A stretch of DNA of 38,035 nucleotides from Thermoleophilales bacterium (GTDB lineage: Bacteria > Actinomycetota > Thermoleophilia > Solirubrobacterales > 70-9): positions 1-38,035 of the forward strand of contig JACJWY010000017.1 of the NCBI GenBank assembly GCA_020636955.1, written 5' to 3'. A program made the position numbers and the translations under genes. The notes beneath the pieces were generated by a model, which saw nothing but the letters and a program-made list of their open reading frames with translations, searched no databases and had not been told where the DNA came from. Position 1 is the first letter of the stretch. The number at the start of each line of letters is the position of its first letter. This document shows, piece after piece, positions 28,220 to 36,011 of the stretch.

Positions 28220-28987
28220 TCAGTTGACCAGCAGCCCGCCGTCGACCGGTAGCAGGGCGCCGGTCACGTACGAGGAGGCGTCGGAGGCGAGAAAGATCGC
28301 AGCCCGGACCAGCTCCTCGGCCTCGCCCTTGCGGCCGGCCGGGACCCGGAACATCATCTGCTCGAGATAGCCCTCCGGGTACTGGTCGGTCATCTCCGAT
28401 TCGAAGAAGCCCGGGGCCAGCGCGTTCACGCGAATGTTCTTGCGGCCGGTCCACTGGGCGGCGAGGTCACGGGTAAGTCCGATGATCGCCGCCTTCGAGG
28501 AGCAATAGGCGGCCTGGGGCAGATGCGCAGTGGTCGAGCCGAGCACCGAGCCGATGTTGACGATGCTGCCTCCACCCCGCTGGCCCATCGCCCGTCCGGC
28601 GGACTGGGCCATGAAGTAGGAGCCGTTGAGGTTGATGTCAACCACCTTGCGGAACTCCTCCGGATCCTCACGGGTCGCCGGAGCGGCAGATGCCACGCCG
28701 GCGTTGTTGATCAGGATGTCGACCCCGCCGAGGTTGGCGACCGTCTCCTCGACGACCCGCTCGCAATCCTCGGGCTTAGAGACATCGGCGGTGATCGCGA
28801 TCACCCGGTGGCCCATCTCCTCGATTGCCTTGCGGGTGCTCTCGAGCTTCTCGACCCGACGGGCACAGATCGCCACGTCGGCCCCGGCTTCCGCCAATCC
28901 TTTCGCGAAGGCCACCCCGAGCCCTGATGAGGCCCCGGTAACGATCGCGACCTTGCCGTCCAGAGAGAAGCTGTCAAGGATGCTCAT
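28220..28987 (-). CDS. Short-chain dehydrogenase/reductase
   Basis: ATG 28987 is preferred to an upstream start at 29062, which lies in the hairpin, because TACGCT (29000-28995) lies 7 nt before it. The 255-residue classical SDR has the NAD(P) motif TGASSGLG (17-24), NNAG (94-97) and the catalytic S147, Y161 and K165 (GSVLG, AAYCSSKAA). ARRVEKL at 42-48 follows strand 2 and would favour NADPH. A likely role is reduction of a carbonyl or oxidation of a hydroxyl; the substrate is unknown. It converges on the membrane-protein gene. Confidence 0.9.
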   Translation of the reverse strand: MSILDSFSLDGKVAIVTGASSGLGVAFAKGLAEAGADVAICARRVEKLESTRKAIEEMGHRVIAITADVSKPEDCERVVEETVANLGGVDILINNAGVASAAPATREDPEEFRKVVDINLNGSYFMAQSAGRAMGQRGGGSIVNIGSVLGSTTAHLPQAAYCSSKAAIIGLTRDLAAQWTGRKNIRVNALAPGFFESEMTDQYPEGYLEQMMFRVPAGRKGEAEELVRAAIFLASDASSYVTGALLPVDGGLLVN

Positions 28988-29025
28988 GACCCGGAGCGTA
29001 TCGCCGCTGATGACCAGCCGCGAGC

Positions 29026-29060
29026 GCCCTCTTTGTGCCGGTATGTGGCACAAAGAGGGC
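29026..29060 (-). terminator. Perfect 14-bp hairpin after the AHSA1 gene
   Basis: GCCCTCTTTGTGCC (29026-29039) is exactly complementary to GGCACAAAGAGGGC (29047-29060), with a 7-nt loop. It starts 18 nt after the stop of the AHSA1 gene and lies between it and the SDR promoter. It has no U tract, so it would be an I-shaped terminator or an mRNA-stabilising structure. Confidence 0.65.
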
Positions 29061-29078
29061 ACTCGGCGAGTTGAGCGG

Positions 29079-29558
29079 CTAGAGCACGTCGTCGATCTGG
29101 CCCATGGCGAGGGTGATGCCTTCGGCCATACCCATTTCGAGCAGCTGTTCGAGCTCGTCGGCCGAGTTGAACTTCGAGACCGTGGTCATGGTCGTCTTGC
29201 CGTCGGCCTCGTCGAGGGTCATGGTCATAACCATGGTCGGCATGTCCTCGTTGAGGCTGCCGTCCTCTTTCGCAAACCCGTCCTTGAACCGGATTTTCCG
29301 GTTGGCTTCGATCGCCAGAAAGCGCCAGTAGCCGGCCTCCCTGCCACCTTCGGGACCAGTCATGTGGTACTCGGCCATGCCACCATCGCTGAAGTCGAAG
29401 CCGGTGAAGGTGGCCGGCCAGGTTGGCGGGCCCCACCACTTCTCCAGCTTGCGCGGGTTCTCCCAGACCTGCCAGACCTGCTCGACGGAGGCATCGAATT
29501 CGGCGACCACGGTCAGTTCGAGATTCTCGCGGTCGGGGGTGGTGCTGATGACGGTCAA
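29079..29558 (-). CDS. AHSA1/SRPBCC-domain protein
   Basis: The 159-residue product is an activator-of-Hsp90-homologue-1-like SRPBCC protein: ELTVVAEFDASVEQVWQVWE, RKLEKWWGPPTWPATFTGFD, GGMAEYHMTGPEGGREAGYW and TTMTTVSKFNSADELEQLLE then MAEGITLAMGQIDDVL. Bacterial members bind hydrophobic ligands; the role here is unknown. It starts only 7 nt after the stop of the large secreted protein gene, an unusual partner, and is followed by a strong hairpin. Confidence 0.9.
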   Translation of the reverse strand: MTVISTTPDRENLELTVVAEFDASVEQVWQVWENPRKLEKWWGPPTWPATFTGFDFSDGGMAEYHMTGPEGGREAGYWRFLAIEANRKIRFKDGFAKEDGSLNEDMPTMVMTMTLDEADGKTTMTTVSKFNSADELEQLLEMGMAEGITLAMGQIDDVL

Positions 29559-29565
29559 CTTGACT

Positions 29566-32331
29566 TCAGCGGTGGCGTTTGCGCTTCGGCGGCTTGCGGA
29601 CGTTTACCGACCGGGTCGTGCTCTTGCTGCCGGCGTTGGTCGAGGTGGCCTTGAAGGTCAGCACCTTCAGACCGACCTTGTTCAGCTTGACCGAAATGCT
29701 GACCGACCTGGTGCCACCGGCCGGGATCACGCCGATCGACCTGGAGGTGTCGGCACCTCCGCCGGTGACCCTCACCTTCACGCCGGCCGCGATGGCATCG
29801 CCACCATTGGTCACCTTCACCGAGAAGGTCGGTCTGCCGCCCTTCCTGGTGCTCGAAGGCCCGGAAACTGTGACCTTGGTGATCTTCGCCGACGGCAAGG
29901 CCACGGTGAAGCTTCGCGTGGCCGGACTCGGGTCCATGTTCCCGGCTGCGTCCTGGGCCCGGAAGCTGACCGTGTGGGATCCGATGCCCAGCGAAGAGAA
30001 GGTCCTGGGGCTGGTGCAGTCCGCGAAGGCCGCGCTGTCCAGCTGGCATTGGATCTTGGCCGTGTCGCCGGCGGTTCCGTGGAAGGCGAAGGTGGCGGAG
30101 TTGACATTGATCGTGCCGGAGGGGCCGGAATCGATGACCGTGTCCGGCGGCGTGGTGTCTGGCGGAGGTGTTGTCGTCCCTACCGTCTGGGTGAGCGCCG
30201 ACGAGGCCGAGGCCTGGAATAGCGTGTTACCCGAATAGCTGGCCACGACCGAATGGCTTCCGGCCGACGGATAGGTGATCGAACAGGTGAACTGGCCACC
30301 GGGCGTGAGCGCGGTGGCGCCGCAGCCGCTGATCGTCGAGCCGTTGTCGGTGAAGTCGACCGTGCCCGAGCTCGGTGGCGGGGAAACCGTGGCCGTGAAG
30401 GTGACCTGCTGGCCGGGGGTCGAAGGGTTGGCCGAGGAATTCACGATCGTGGTGGTTGCGGTGAGAACCGGGGCGCCACCGGCTTCGACCGCGCCGATGT
30501 CACAAGAGCCGTCCGAGCCCGGGCGGGGAAAGCCGCGCTGGTCGGTGGAAAAAGTGCAGGAAGCGAGCGGTACCCCGCCGATCGCCGGGCTGCCAGCCTG
30601 CGGCAGGAGGGTCTCGGTCGGACCGCCGTTGTCGCCGAAAAGTGCGAGGTCGGGATTGGCCGCAACTCCGCGGCAGTCGCTGCCACCCGGGAACTGGAGG
30701 TTGTTGCCGAGGTCCCCGAAGTCGTTGTAGAAACCGTCGTTGCCGTACCTGGCATCGCAGTTCTCGTCTCCGGCCGCCGGATTGCCGTTGTTGGCCACCA
30801 GTGTGTTCTTCTCGTAGATCGTCGATCCGCTGGTGCTGTAGCGGCCGCCGGCGCTCAATCCGGCCCCGAGTCCGCGGGTTCCCGGTCCGGCCGTGCCATC
30901 TTTCCCGCCACCACCAGCGCCTGCCGCACCAACCCCGTTGCCGACGACTGTGACGAAAGTCAGCTGGAGTGCGCCGTTGCCCTTGACTGCGAAGGCACCA
31001 CCTCCGTCGCCCCCTTTTCCACCCAGACCACCGTAGCCACCATCGCCGAGAATTCCGTCGCCACCGAGGCCACCGTCGCCGGTGCGGTTTCCGAAAATTG
31101 TGACGTTGATCAGGGTTGCGTTGCCCTGCTGGCTGGCGACCACCAACCCCCCGCCCCGGCCGCCGCCGCCGCCGGTTCCGGCAGCACCGGATGAGCTGAA
31201 AGTGCCGCTGTCTCTCTTGCCGCCGTAACCGGAAGGTCCGCCATTGCCACCGGCCCCGGTCGTGTTGCTGCTGATCGTCGAGTTGGTCATGGTCAGCGAG
31301 CCGAGGTTGTAAATGCCGCCGCCGCCCAGATCGAAGTCCCAGTCGTAGCCAGGGCCCTGGTCTTTGCGGTATTGCCTGCCGCCGTTGCCGCCATCACCAC
31401 CCCAGCCCCCGTTGCCGGCGCCGCTGGTACCTACGAGTTCGCCGGCGCCCTGGCCGCCCTGCCCGCCGTTGCCGCCACGGCCGGTGTCATTGCCGCTGAT
31501 CGTGGAGTTGGAGATCGAGACGGATCCGAAGTTGGAATTGAAAATCCCTCCGCCACTGCCACCGTAGGCGCCTTTGCCGCCGTCGCCGCCCTGGGCCACA
31601 TGACCAATGCCTTGCCCGCCCATCGCGCCGGGACCTCCGTCCCCCCCGTTGCCGGTCAGGTTGTCGCGGACCTCCGAGTCGGTGATCGTCAGGCTGGCGT
31701 AGTCGGCGTTGTAGATGGCCCCTCCGCCGCCGCCCGGCCCGCCGGCCCCGCCATCGCCTTCCGGTGCCGGAGGGGCACCCTGACTGCCGTTGCCGGTCCG
31801 GTTGTCATGGATCACCGAATGGTCGATGGACAGGGAGCCCTGGTTGAGGATCGCGCCGCCGTTGTCGACCGGCACATAGGTGTAGATGCTGCTCGAGACC
31901 GGGGCATCGGTGGTCCGGCCTCCGGTCACGGTGAGCCCGGAAAGAGTCAACGAGCCGCCCGACTTGACCTCGAAGATCCGGCTGACGATGCCCCCGGTTC
32001 CGTCGATCACTGTGGTCAGCGGGTTGTTGATGTTGTCGCCATTGATCTGGACGTTGGCCCCGGACGGAACAACGATCTGCCCGTCAAATGGCGTGTAGGT
32101 GTTCGCCGCGAGGTTTATCGGCGTGGGTCCGCCGCTGACCACCGCACCGCAGGGAGTGCCGCTGTCATTGGCACCGATTGCGGCAATCGCGGCACGCAGC
32201 GTACAGGCACCGGTTTCACCGGTCGAGGTCACGGTCATCGCCGAAGCAGATGTGGCTCCGACCCCGAGAACGGCAAGGGCAAGAGCGACGGGCAAGACAA
32301 GGCGAAACGAAAACCTGCTCACTGATGGCAC
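29566..32331 (-). CDS. Large secreted glycine-rich protein with CSLREAI and Ig-like domains
   Basis: GTG 32331 starts a 921-residue protein with a signal peptide (LVLPVALALAVLGVGATSAS). The mature part begins with a CSLREAI-like segment (ETGACTLRAAIAAIGANDSG). Residues of roughly 70-600 form a right-handed beta-helix-like array of serine/asparagine strands (LTITDSEVRDNLTGNGG, VSISNSTISGNDTGRGG, LTMTNSTISSNTTGAGG) alternating with very Gly-rich loops similar to PE_PGRS repeats. Two Ig-like domains follow (VDFTDNGSTISGCG; DTTPPDTVIDSGPSG), then another beta domain and a basic tail PPKRKRHR. There is no LPXTG or membrane anchor. Likely an exported surface or adhesion protein. A TTGACA lies upstream at 32398-32393. 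Confidence 0.85.
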   Translation of the reverse strand: MPSVSRFSFRLVLPVALALAVLGVGATSASAMTVTSTGETGACTLRAAIAAIGANDSGTPCGAVVSGGPTPINLAANTYTPFDGQIVVPSGANVQINGDNINNPLTTVIDGTGGIVSRIFEVKSGGSLTLSGLTVTGGRTTDAPVSSSIYTYVPVDNGGAILNQGSLSIDHSVIHDNRTGNGSQGAPPAPEGDGGAGGPGGGGGAIYNADYASLTITDSEVRDNLTGNGGDGGPGAMGGQGIGHVAQGGDGGKGAYGGSGGGIFNSNFGSVSISNSTISGNDTGRGGNGGQGGQGAGELVGTSGAGNGGWGGDGGNGGRQYRKDQGPGYDWDFDLGGGGIYNLGSLTMTNSTISSNTTGAGGNGGPSGYGGKRDSGTFSSSGAAGTGGGGGRGGGLVVASQQGNATLINVTIFGNRTGDGGLGGDGILGDGGYGGLGGKGGDGGGAFAVKGNGALQLTFVTVVGNGVGAAGAGGGGKDGTAGPGTRGLGAGLSAGGRYSTSGSTIYEKNTLVANNGNPAAGDENCDARYGNDGFYNDFGDLGNNLQFPGGSDCRGVAANPDLALFGDNGGPTETLLPQAGSPAIGGVPLASCTFSTDQRGFPRPGSDGSCDIGAVEAGGAPVLTATTTIVNSSANPSTPGQQVTFTATVSPPPSSGTVDFTDNGSTISGCGATALTPGGQFTCSITYPSAGSHSVVASYSGNTLFQASASSALTQTVGTTTPPPDTTPPDTVIDSGPSGTINVNSATFAFHGTAGDTAKIQCQLDSAAFADCTSPRTFSSLGIGSHTVSFRAQDAAGNMDPSPATRSFTVALPSAKITKVTVSGPSSTRKGGRPTFSVKVTNGGDAIAAGVKVRVTGGGADTSRSIGVIPAGGTRSVSISVKLNKVGLKVLTFKATSTNAGSKSTTRSVNVRKPPKRKRHR

Positions 32332-32357
32332 CTATTCCCCGAGATGGACCCTGCGGA

Positions 32358-32398
32358 AACCTAGGTCCGACTCTCTTAGGTTCGGCGGGTTATGTCAA
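32358..32398 (-). promoter_or_regulatory. Possible promoter region of the large secreted protein
   Basis: TTGACA on the reverse strand (32398-32393) is a good -35 hexamer, but no convincing -10 follows at normal spacing. An imperfect operator-like inverted repeat AACCTA (32358-32363) / TAGGTT (32377-32382) lies just downstream. This is a weak prediction. Confidence 0.3.
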
Positions 32399-32449
32399 GG
32401 GCGCAGCCAGGGAGGGGCGAGGCGCTGCTCAAGGAGGGCGATGCGCGGT

Positions 32450-33064
32450 TCAGGCGAGCGATCCGGCCGCCTGGATGAAAAGCTCTCTGGCCGCTTCGAG
32501 GCGCTCCGGTCCGTAACCCTCGAGGCGTTCGATCGCCAGGCCCTGGACTCCCGCCATCAGGAAGGTTCCAAGCGGGGCGACTTCGCCGGAGGCAACCCCG
32601 GCCTCGAGCAGGTGGGCCGTGATCACTTCGCGCCAGCGGTCCTTCACCTTGTGGAGGGCCAGGCGCACATCGTCGTCGACCACGATGACCGCGCTGAGGT
32701 CGAAGTAGAGCCTGGCCATGCGGGGATCCTCATCCATCACCTGCCAGACCCCGGTGATCAGGCCTCGGGCGATCGCATCAACCGTGTCCAGATCCTGGAG
32801 CTCGGCAAGAACGTGATCGGTGATCCGCTCGCCAATCACATCGGCGACCGCCGCGACAAGGCCCTGTTTGGAGCCGAAGTAATACGAGATCAGAGACTTG
32901 TTTTCCCCGGACCGGAATGCCACCTTGGCGTAGGTGAGTCCGGCGTAACCTTCCTCGAGCAGGGTCTCGACCGCCGCGTCGAGCACCCGCTCGCGGGCCC
33001 CGGACGAGGGTCGTCCGGGACCGCGCGGCGGCTCCTCCTCTGCGGCTTTCAGGCCGGCCGGCAC
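32450..33064 (-). CDS. TetR-family regulator next to R2-like oxidase
   Basis: The 204-residue product has a TetR DNA-binding domain (ARERVLDAAVETLLEEGYAG, TYAKVAFRSGENKSLISYYF, GSKQGLVAAVAD) and a helical ligand domain. GTG 33064 follows the stop of the R2-like oxidase by 5 nt, so the two are co-transcribed. I recall that in Mycobacterium tuberculosis the R2lox gene Rv0233 also neighbours a TetR-family gene (Rv0232), which supports a functional link. It may control the AT-rich divergent promoter at 34089-34118. Confidence 0.9.
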   Translation of the reverse strand: MPAGLKAAEEEPPRGPGRPSSGARERVLDAAVETLLEEGYAGLTYAKVAFRSGENKSLISYYFGSKQGLVAAVADVIGERITDHVLAELQDLDTVDAIARGLITGVWQVMDEDPRMARLYFDLSAVIVVDDDVRLALHKVKDRWREVITAHLLEAGVASGEVAPLGTFLMAGVQGLAIERLEGYGPERLEAARELFIQAAGSLA

Positions 33065-33069
33065 CGCGC

Positions 33070-34056
33070 TCAGGCCGGGTCGGCGGCGAGCATCGCCGGG
33101 TCGAGGCCCATCGCCGCCAGCTTCTTCGAAAGCGCCTTCATCGCGTAGGCGAAGACCTCGGTCGAGTGGTAGAACGGCGTCTCGAAGCTGTAGGGATCGT
33201 CAACCCAGGAAGGGGCGAAGACCAGCGGCGTGATCGGCAGGCATTCCTTCAGGGTGTCCTGGACCACGATCGCGTTGGCCTGATCGGCCTTGATCGCGTC
33301 GGCGAGGAACTTGACCCCGAAGCCGACGTGGCGCGATTCGTCCCGGTTTACCGCCGTGAACCCGGAGACGAATCCGGGCAGCCAGCCGCGTTCCTTCAGC
33401 GACTTGATGATGAAGCGGGCGCCGGTCAGGGCGAGGGTTCCCTCGATCACAATCATGTAGACGGTGACCCCGCGGACCAGGGCCGGAAAGTCGGTCGGGT
33501 CCAGCCGCAGTCGCTCGGCGCAGTCGTGGAGTATCCCGTCGAAGAGGGTCTCCCAGTCCTTGTTCACGTTCGGTCGCTGGGTTTCAAGCATGGCGCCGAT
33601 GTCGGCCGCTTTCATCCCCAGCACCTCGCGGTAGAAACGGTCGAAGAAGACCATGTGCTTCGCCTCGTCGGAGATCTGGGTCGTGAGGAAGGCCTTGGCC
33701 TCATGGGTCGGCGCGGCGATCGCAAAGGGAAGCAGCTCGACTGTCACCCGCTCTTCCCCCAGGAAAAACTGGGAGAAGCCGAAGAGCATGAACTTCCGCT
33801 CCTCATCGGTCATGAAGTCGGGGTCGTTCCACTGCCGGGCATCCTCGGCAAAGTCGAAATCCTCAGTCGACCAGTGCTGACGCTGCCAGCGCATGAACAG
33901 CTTCTCGTAGGACGGCGCCGCCTCGATGATCCGGTCGAGACCGGACATCACCTTGTCGATGTCACCATCAAGTAGGACCTGAAGCGCCTCGTCCTCGGTC
34001 CTGAACTCGACTTCCCCGTTGCCGTTTCCGTTGGCTGAACTGCCGTTTTCGCTCAT
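33070..34056 (-). CDS. R2-like ligand-binding oxidase (Mn/Fe, R2lox-type)
   Basis: ATG 34056 has AGGAGAG directly upstream; the longer frame to 34209 is non-coding. The 328-residue product has the carboxylate-bridged dimetal set of the ferritin/R2 family: E101 (LGEERVTVELL), E131 and H134 (SDEAKHMVFF), E205 (VIEGTLALTG), E240 and H243 (RDESRHVGFG). V104 and Y200 occupy the positions, three after the first Glu and five before the fourth ligand, of the Val-Tyr ether cross-link of R2lox. R2lox binds a long-chain lipid and activates O2 at an Mn/Fe centre; its physiological substrate is unknown. A catalytic RNR R2 subunit is less likely because no R1 gene is nearby. Confidence 0.82.
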   Translation of the reverse strand: MSENGSSANGNGNGEVEFRTEDEALQVLLDGDIDKVMSGLDRIIEAAPSYEKLFMRWQRQHWSTEDFDFAEDARQWNDPDFMTDEERKFMLFGFSQFFLGEERVTVELLPFAIAAPTHEAKAFLTTQISDEAKHMVFFDRFYREVLGMKAADIGAMLETQRPNVNKDWETLFDGILHDCAERLRLDPTDFPALVRGVTVYMIVIEGTLALTGARFIIKSLKERGWLPGFVSGFTAVNRDESRHVGFGVKFLADAIKADQANAIVVQDTLKECLPITPLVFAPSWVDDPYSFETPFYHSTEVFAYAMKALSKKLAAMGLDPAMLAADPA

Positions 34057-34088
34057 CTCTCTCCTCGGTTCAAAGTGGCCTCGCAAGA

Positions 34089-34118
34089 ATAATAAACGAA
34101 CGACCAATAAATAATCAA
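34089..34118 (-). promoter_or_regulatory. R2lox promoter
   Basis: Reverse-strand TTGATT (34118-34113) and TATTAT (34094-34089) are separated by 18 bp in an AT-rich stretch unusual for this window. The spacer contains ATTTATTGGTCGTTCGTT, where the neighbouring TetR regulator could bind. The SpoIIAA-like gene is divergent from it. Confidence 0.5.
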
Positions 34119-34172
34119 GTTGAAATCCGGAACTGTGGTTAAGTGAGGTGGAAACCAACCCTTGGAGGGATG

Positions 34173-34550
34173 ATGATCGAGCAGCTGAACGACATGCCGG
34201 ACGGAACAATCGGATTCCGAGCGACCGGGAAGGTCACCGCCGACGACTACCGCGAGGTGCTCGAGCCGACCGTCAGAAGTGCGATCGGAAGCGGGGAAAT
34301 CAGGATGCTCTACATGCTCGAAGGAGATTTCGAGATTACGCCCGCCGCCTCACTTCAAGATGCCCGGACCGGGCTCACGGCCTACACCCACCACGCGGCC
34401 TGGAAGAAGACCGCGATCGTCACCGACGCCGGGTGGCTGGTGAAGTCGCTTCACGCCTTTGCCTGGATGGTTCCGGGGGCGATCGAGGTTTTTCCAATCG
34501 CCGACTTCGACCGCGCGAAAGATTGGCTCACCGCCGACGCCGGCAGCTGA
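34173..34550 (+). CDS. SpoIIAA-like (STAS-superfamily) protein
   Basis: GGAGGG at 34164-34169 precedes ATG 34170 and ATG 34173; the second has the better spacing. The 125-residue product matches SpoIIAA-like proteins (PF11964): MIEQLNDMPDGTIGFRATGK, VTADDYREVLEPTVRSAIGS, IRMLYMLEGDFEITPAA, KKTAIVTDAGWLVKSLHAFA and IEVFPIADFDRAKDWLT. Members adopt a STAS-like fold and may bind lipids; the role is not established. It is divergent from the R2-like oxidase and upstream of the metal transporter gene. Confidence 0.88.
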   Translation: MIEQLNDMPDGTIGFRATGKVTADDYREVLEPTVRSAIGSGEIRMLYMLEGDFEITPAASLQDARTGLTAYTHHAAWKKTAIVTDAGWLVKSLHAFAWMVPGAIEVFPIADFDRAKDWLTADAGS

Positions 34551-34644
34551 GCGCCGGGGCGGCCAGCCAGGGTGTGGCGGGGGTCGCCAACTAGATATTT
34601 AGTCAACACTCAAAATCTTTTCCGAGGGACTAGTATCTCGGGAG

Positions 34645-35961
34645 TTGAGCGAACTCGCGGAAAAGAACAGGGTGAAAGCAGACAAGCGGGACGTCGCTGC
34701 CGACGGCTCGATCGGCATGCCAACCGCCTCGGACCTCGAGCTGCTGCGGTCGAAAGGGCGGTTCAGGTATTTCCTCGCCCTCTTCGGTGCCGCCTTCGTC
34801 GCCGCGGTGGCCTATGTGGACCCGGGCAACTTCGCGACCAATGTCGCGGCCGGCGCCGAGTACGGCTACATGCTGCTCTGGACTGTGCTCGCCGCCAACC
34901 TGATGGCGATGTTGATCCAGTTTCTCTCAGCCAAGATGGGCATCGCCACCGGCAAGAACCTGCCCCAGCTCTGCCGCGAGCACTTCCCCAGGCGGGTTAC
35001 CTGGGGCCTGTGGGTCCAGGCGGAGATCATCGCCATGGCCACCGACCTGGCCGAGATTGTCGGCGCCGCGATCGCTCTGAACCTGCTCTTCGGCACCCCC
35101 CTCTTCGTCGGCGGCTTGATCGGCAGCGCAATCGCCTTCGTTCTCCTCGCCCTTCGCAACCGTGGATACCGACGTTTCGAGACCGCGATCATCGGCCTGC
35201 TCGGGATCATCCTGGCCGGCTTTCTCTATGAGGCCTTCAAGATCGGCCCGGATGCCTCCGGGGTAATGGGCGGATTCGTTCCACAGCTACAGGGCACCGA
35301 CAGCCTGCTGCTCGCGGTCGGGATCATCGGGGCCACGGTCATGCCCCATGTGATCTACCTGCATTCGGCCCTGACCCAGGACCGCATCCAGCCGCGGGAT
35401 GACAAGGAGCGACACTCCCTGATCGACTTCCAGAAGATCGACGTCGGACTGGCGATGGGCATTGCCGGCTTCATCAACATGTCGATGCTGGCGATCGCCG
35501 CGGCGGTGCTCGGCGGCACCGGCATCGACTCGATCGAGGGGGCTTTCGATGGCCTCAAGGATCTGGTCAGCCCGGCCGCCGGACTGGCCTTCGGACTCGC
35601 CCTGCTCGCCTCGGGCATCGCCGCCTCCAGCGTCGGCACCTTTGCCGGACAGGTGGTGATGCAGGGCTTCATCAACCGCATGATTCCGCTCTTTCTGCGC
35701 CGGGCGATCACCATGGCCCCGGCCCTGATCATCCTCGCGATCGGCCTCGACCCGACCCGTTCGCTGGTAATCAGCCAGGTGGTTCTCTCCTTCGGCATCC
35801 CCTTCGCACTGGTGCCGCTGATCATGCTCACCGCCCGTCAGGATGTGATGGGCAAGGGTTTCGAAAACCACCGGGTCACGACAGTGCTCGCCTCGATTTT
35901 CGCGGCGATCATCATCGCCCTGAACCTCTTCCTGCTCTTCCAGACCTTCACTGGCGCCTGA
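34645..35961 (+). CDS. mntH: Nramp-family divalent metal transporter
   Basis: The 438-residue product is an Nramp/MntH proton-coupled importer of Mn2+ (and Fe2+): the metal-binding DPGN of helix 1 (D59-N62 in VAYVDPGNFATN) and the MPH of helix 6 (GATVMPHVIYLHSALTQD) are intact, with eleven predicted helices. TTG 34645 is supported by a TAGTAT hexamer at 34631-34636, eight nt upstream (leaderless). The hexamer sits in a small hairpin with CCGAG (34622-34626) and CTCGG (34637-34641) arms. Proximity to the R2lox gene suggests Mn supply for its cofactor, but that is inference. Confidence 0.92.
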   Translation: MSELAEKNRVKADKRDVAADGSIGMPTASDLELLRSKGRFRYFLALFGAAFVAAVAYVDPGNFATNVAAGAEYGYMLLWTVLAANLMAMLIQFLSAKMGIATGKNLPQLCREHFPRRVTWGLWVQAEIIAMATDLAEIVGAAIALNLLFGTPLFVGGLIGSAIAFVLLALRNRGYRRFETAIIGLLGIILAGFLYEAFKIGPDASGVMGGFVPQLQGTDSLLLAVGIIGATVMPHVIYLHSALTQDRIQPRDDKERHSLIDFQKIDVGLAMGIAGFINMSMLAIAAAVLGGTGIDSIEGAFDGLKDLVSPAAGLAFGLALLASGIAASSVGTFAGQVVMQGFINRMIPLFLRRAITMAPALIILAIGLDPTRSLVISQVVLSFGIPFALVPLIMLTARQDVMGKGFENHRVTTVLASIFAAIIIALNLFLLFQTFTGA

Positions 35962-36011
35962 GCCGTGGCTTCCGGGCGAGCCCCGGAGGCCGGGTCACTC
36001 CCTTTGTTAGT

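Noticed and set aside
30900..31800. Possible CRISPR or non-coding tandem array
   Set aside because: The recurring GCC/ACC-rich units vary in length and stay in frame, encoding Gly-rich loops of one protein; there are no constant repeats with unique spacers.
30253..32325. Long forward frames opposite the glycine-rich protein
   Set aside because: They result from the antisense of GGN/GCC-rich repeats; the reverse strand has the signal peptide and Ig-like domains.
33070..34056. Ribonucleotide reductase R2 subunit
   Set aside because: The dimetal ligands fit both families, but the Val and Tyr of the R2lox cross-link are conserved and there is no R1 gene in the neighbourhood.
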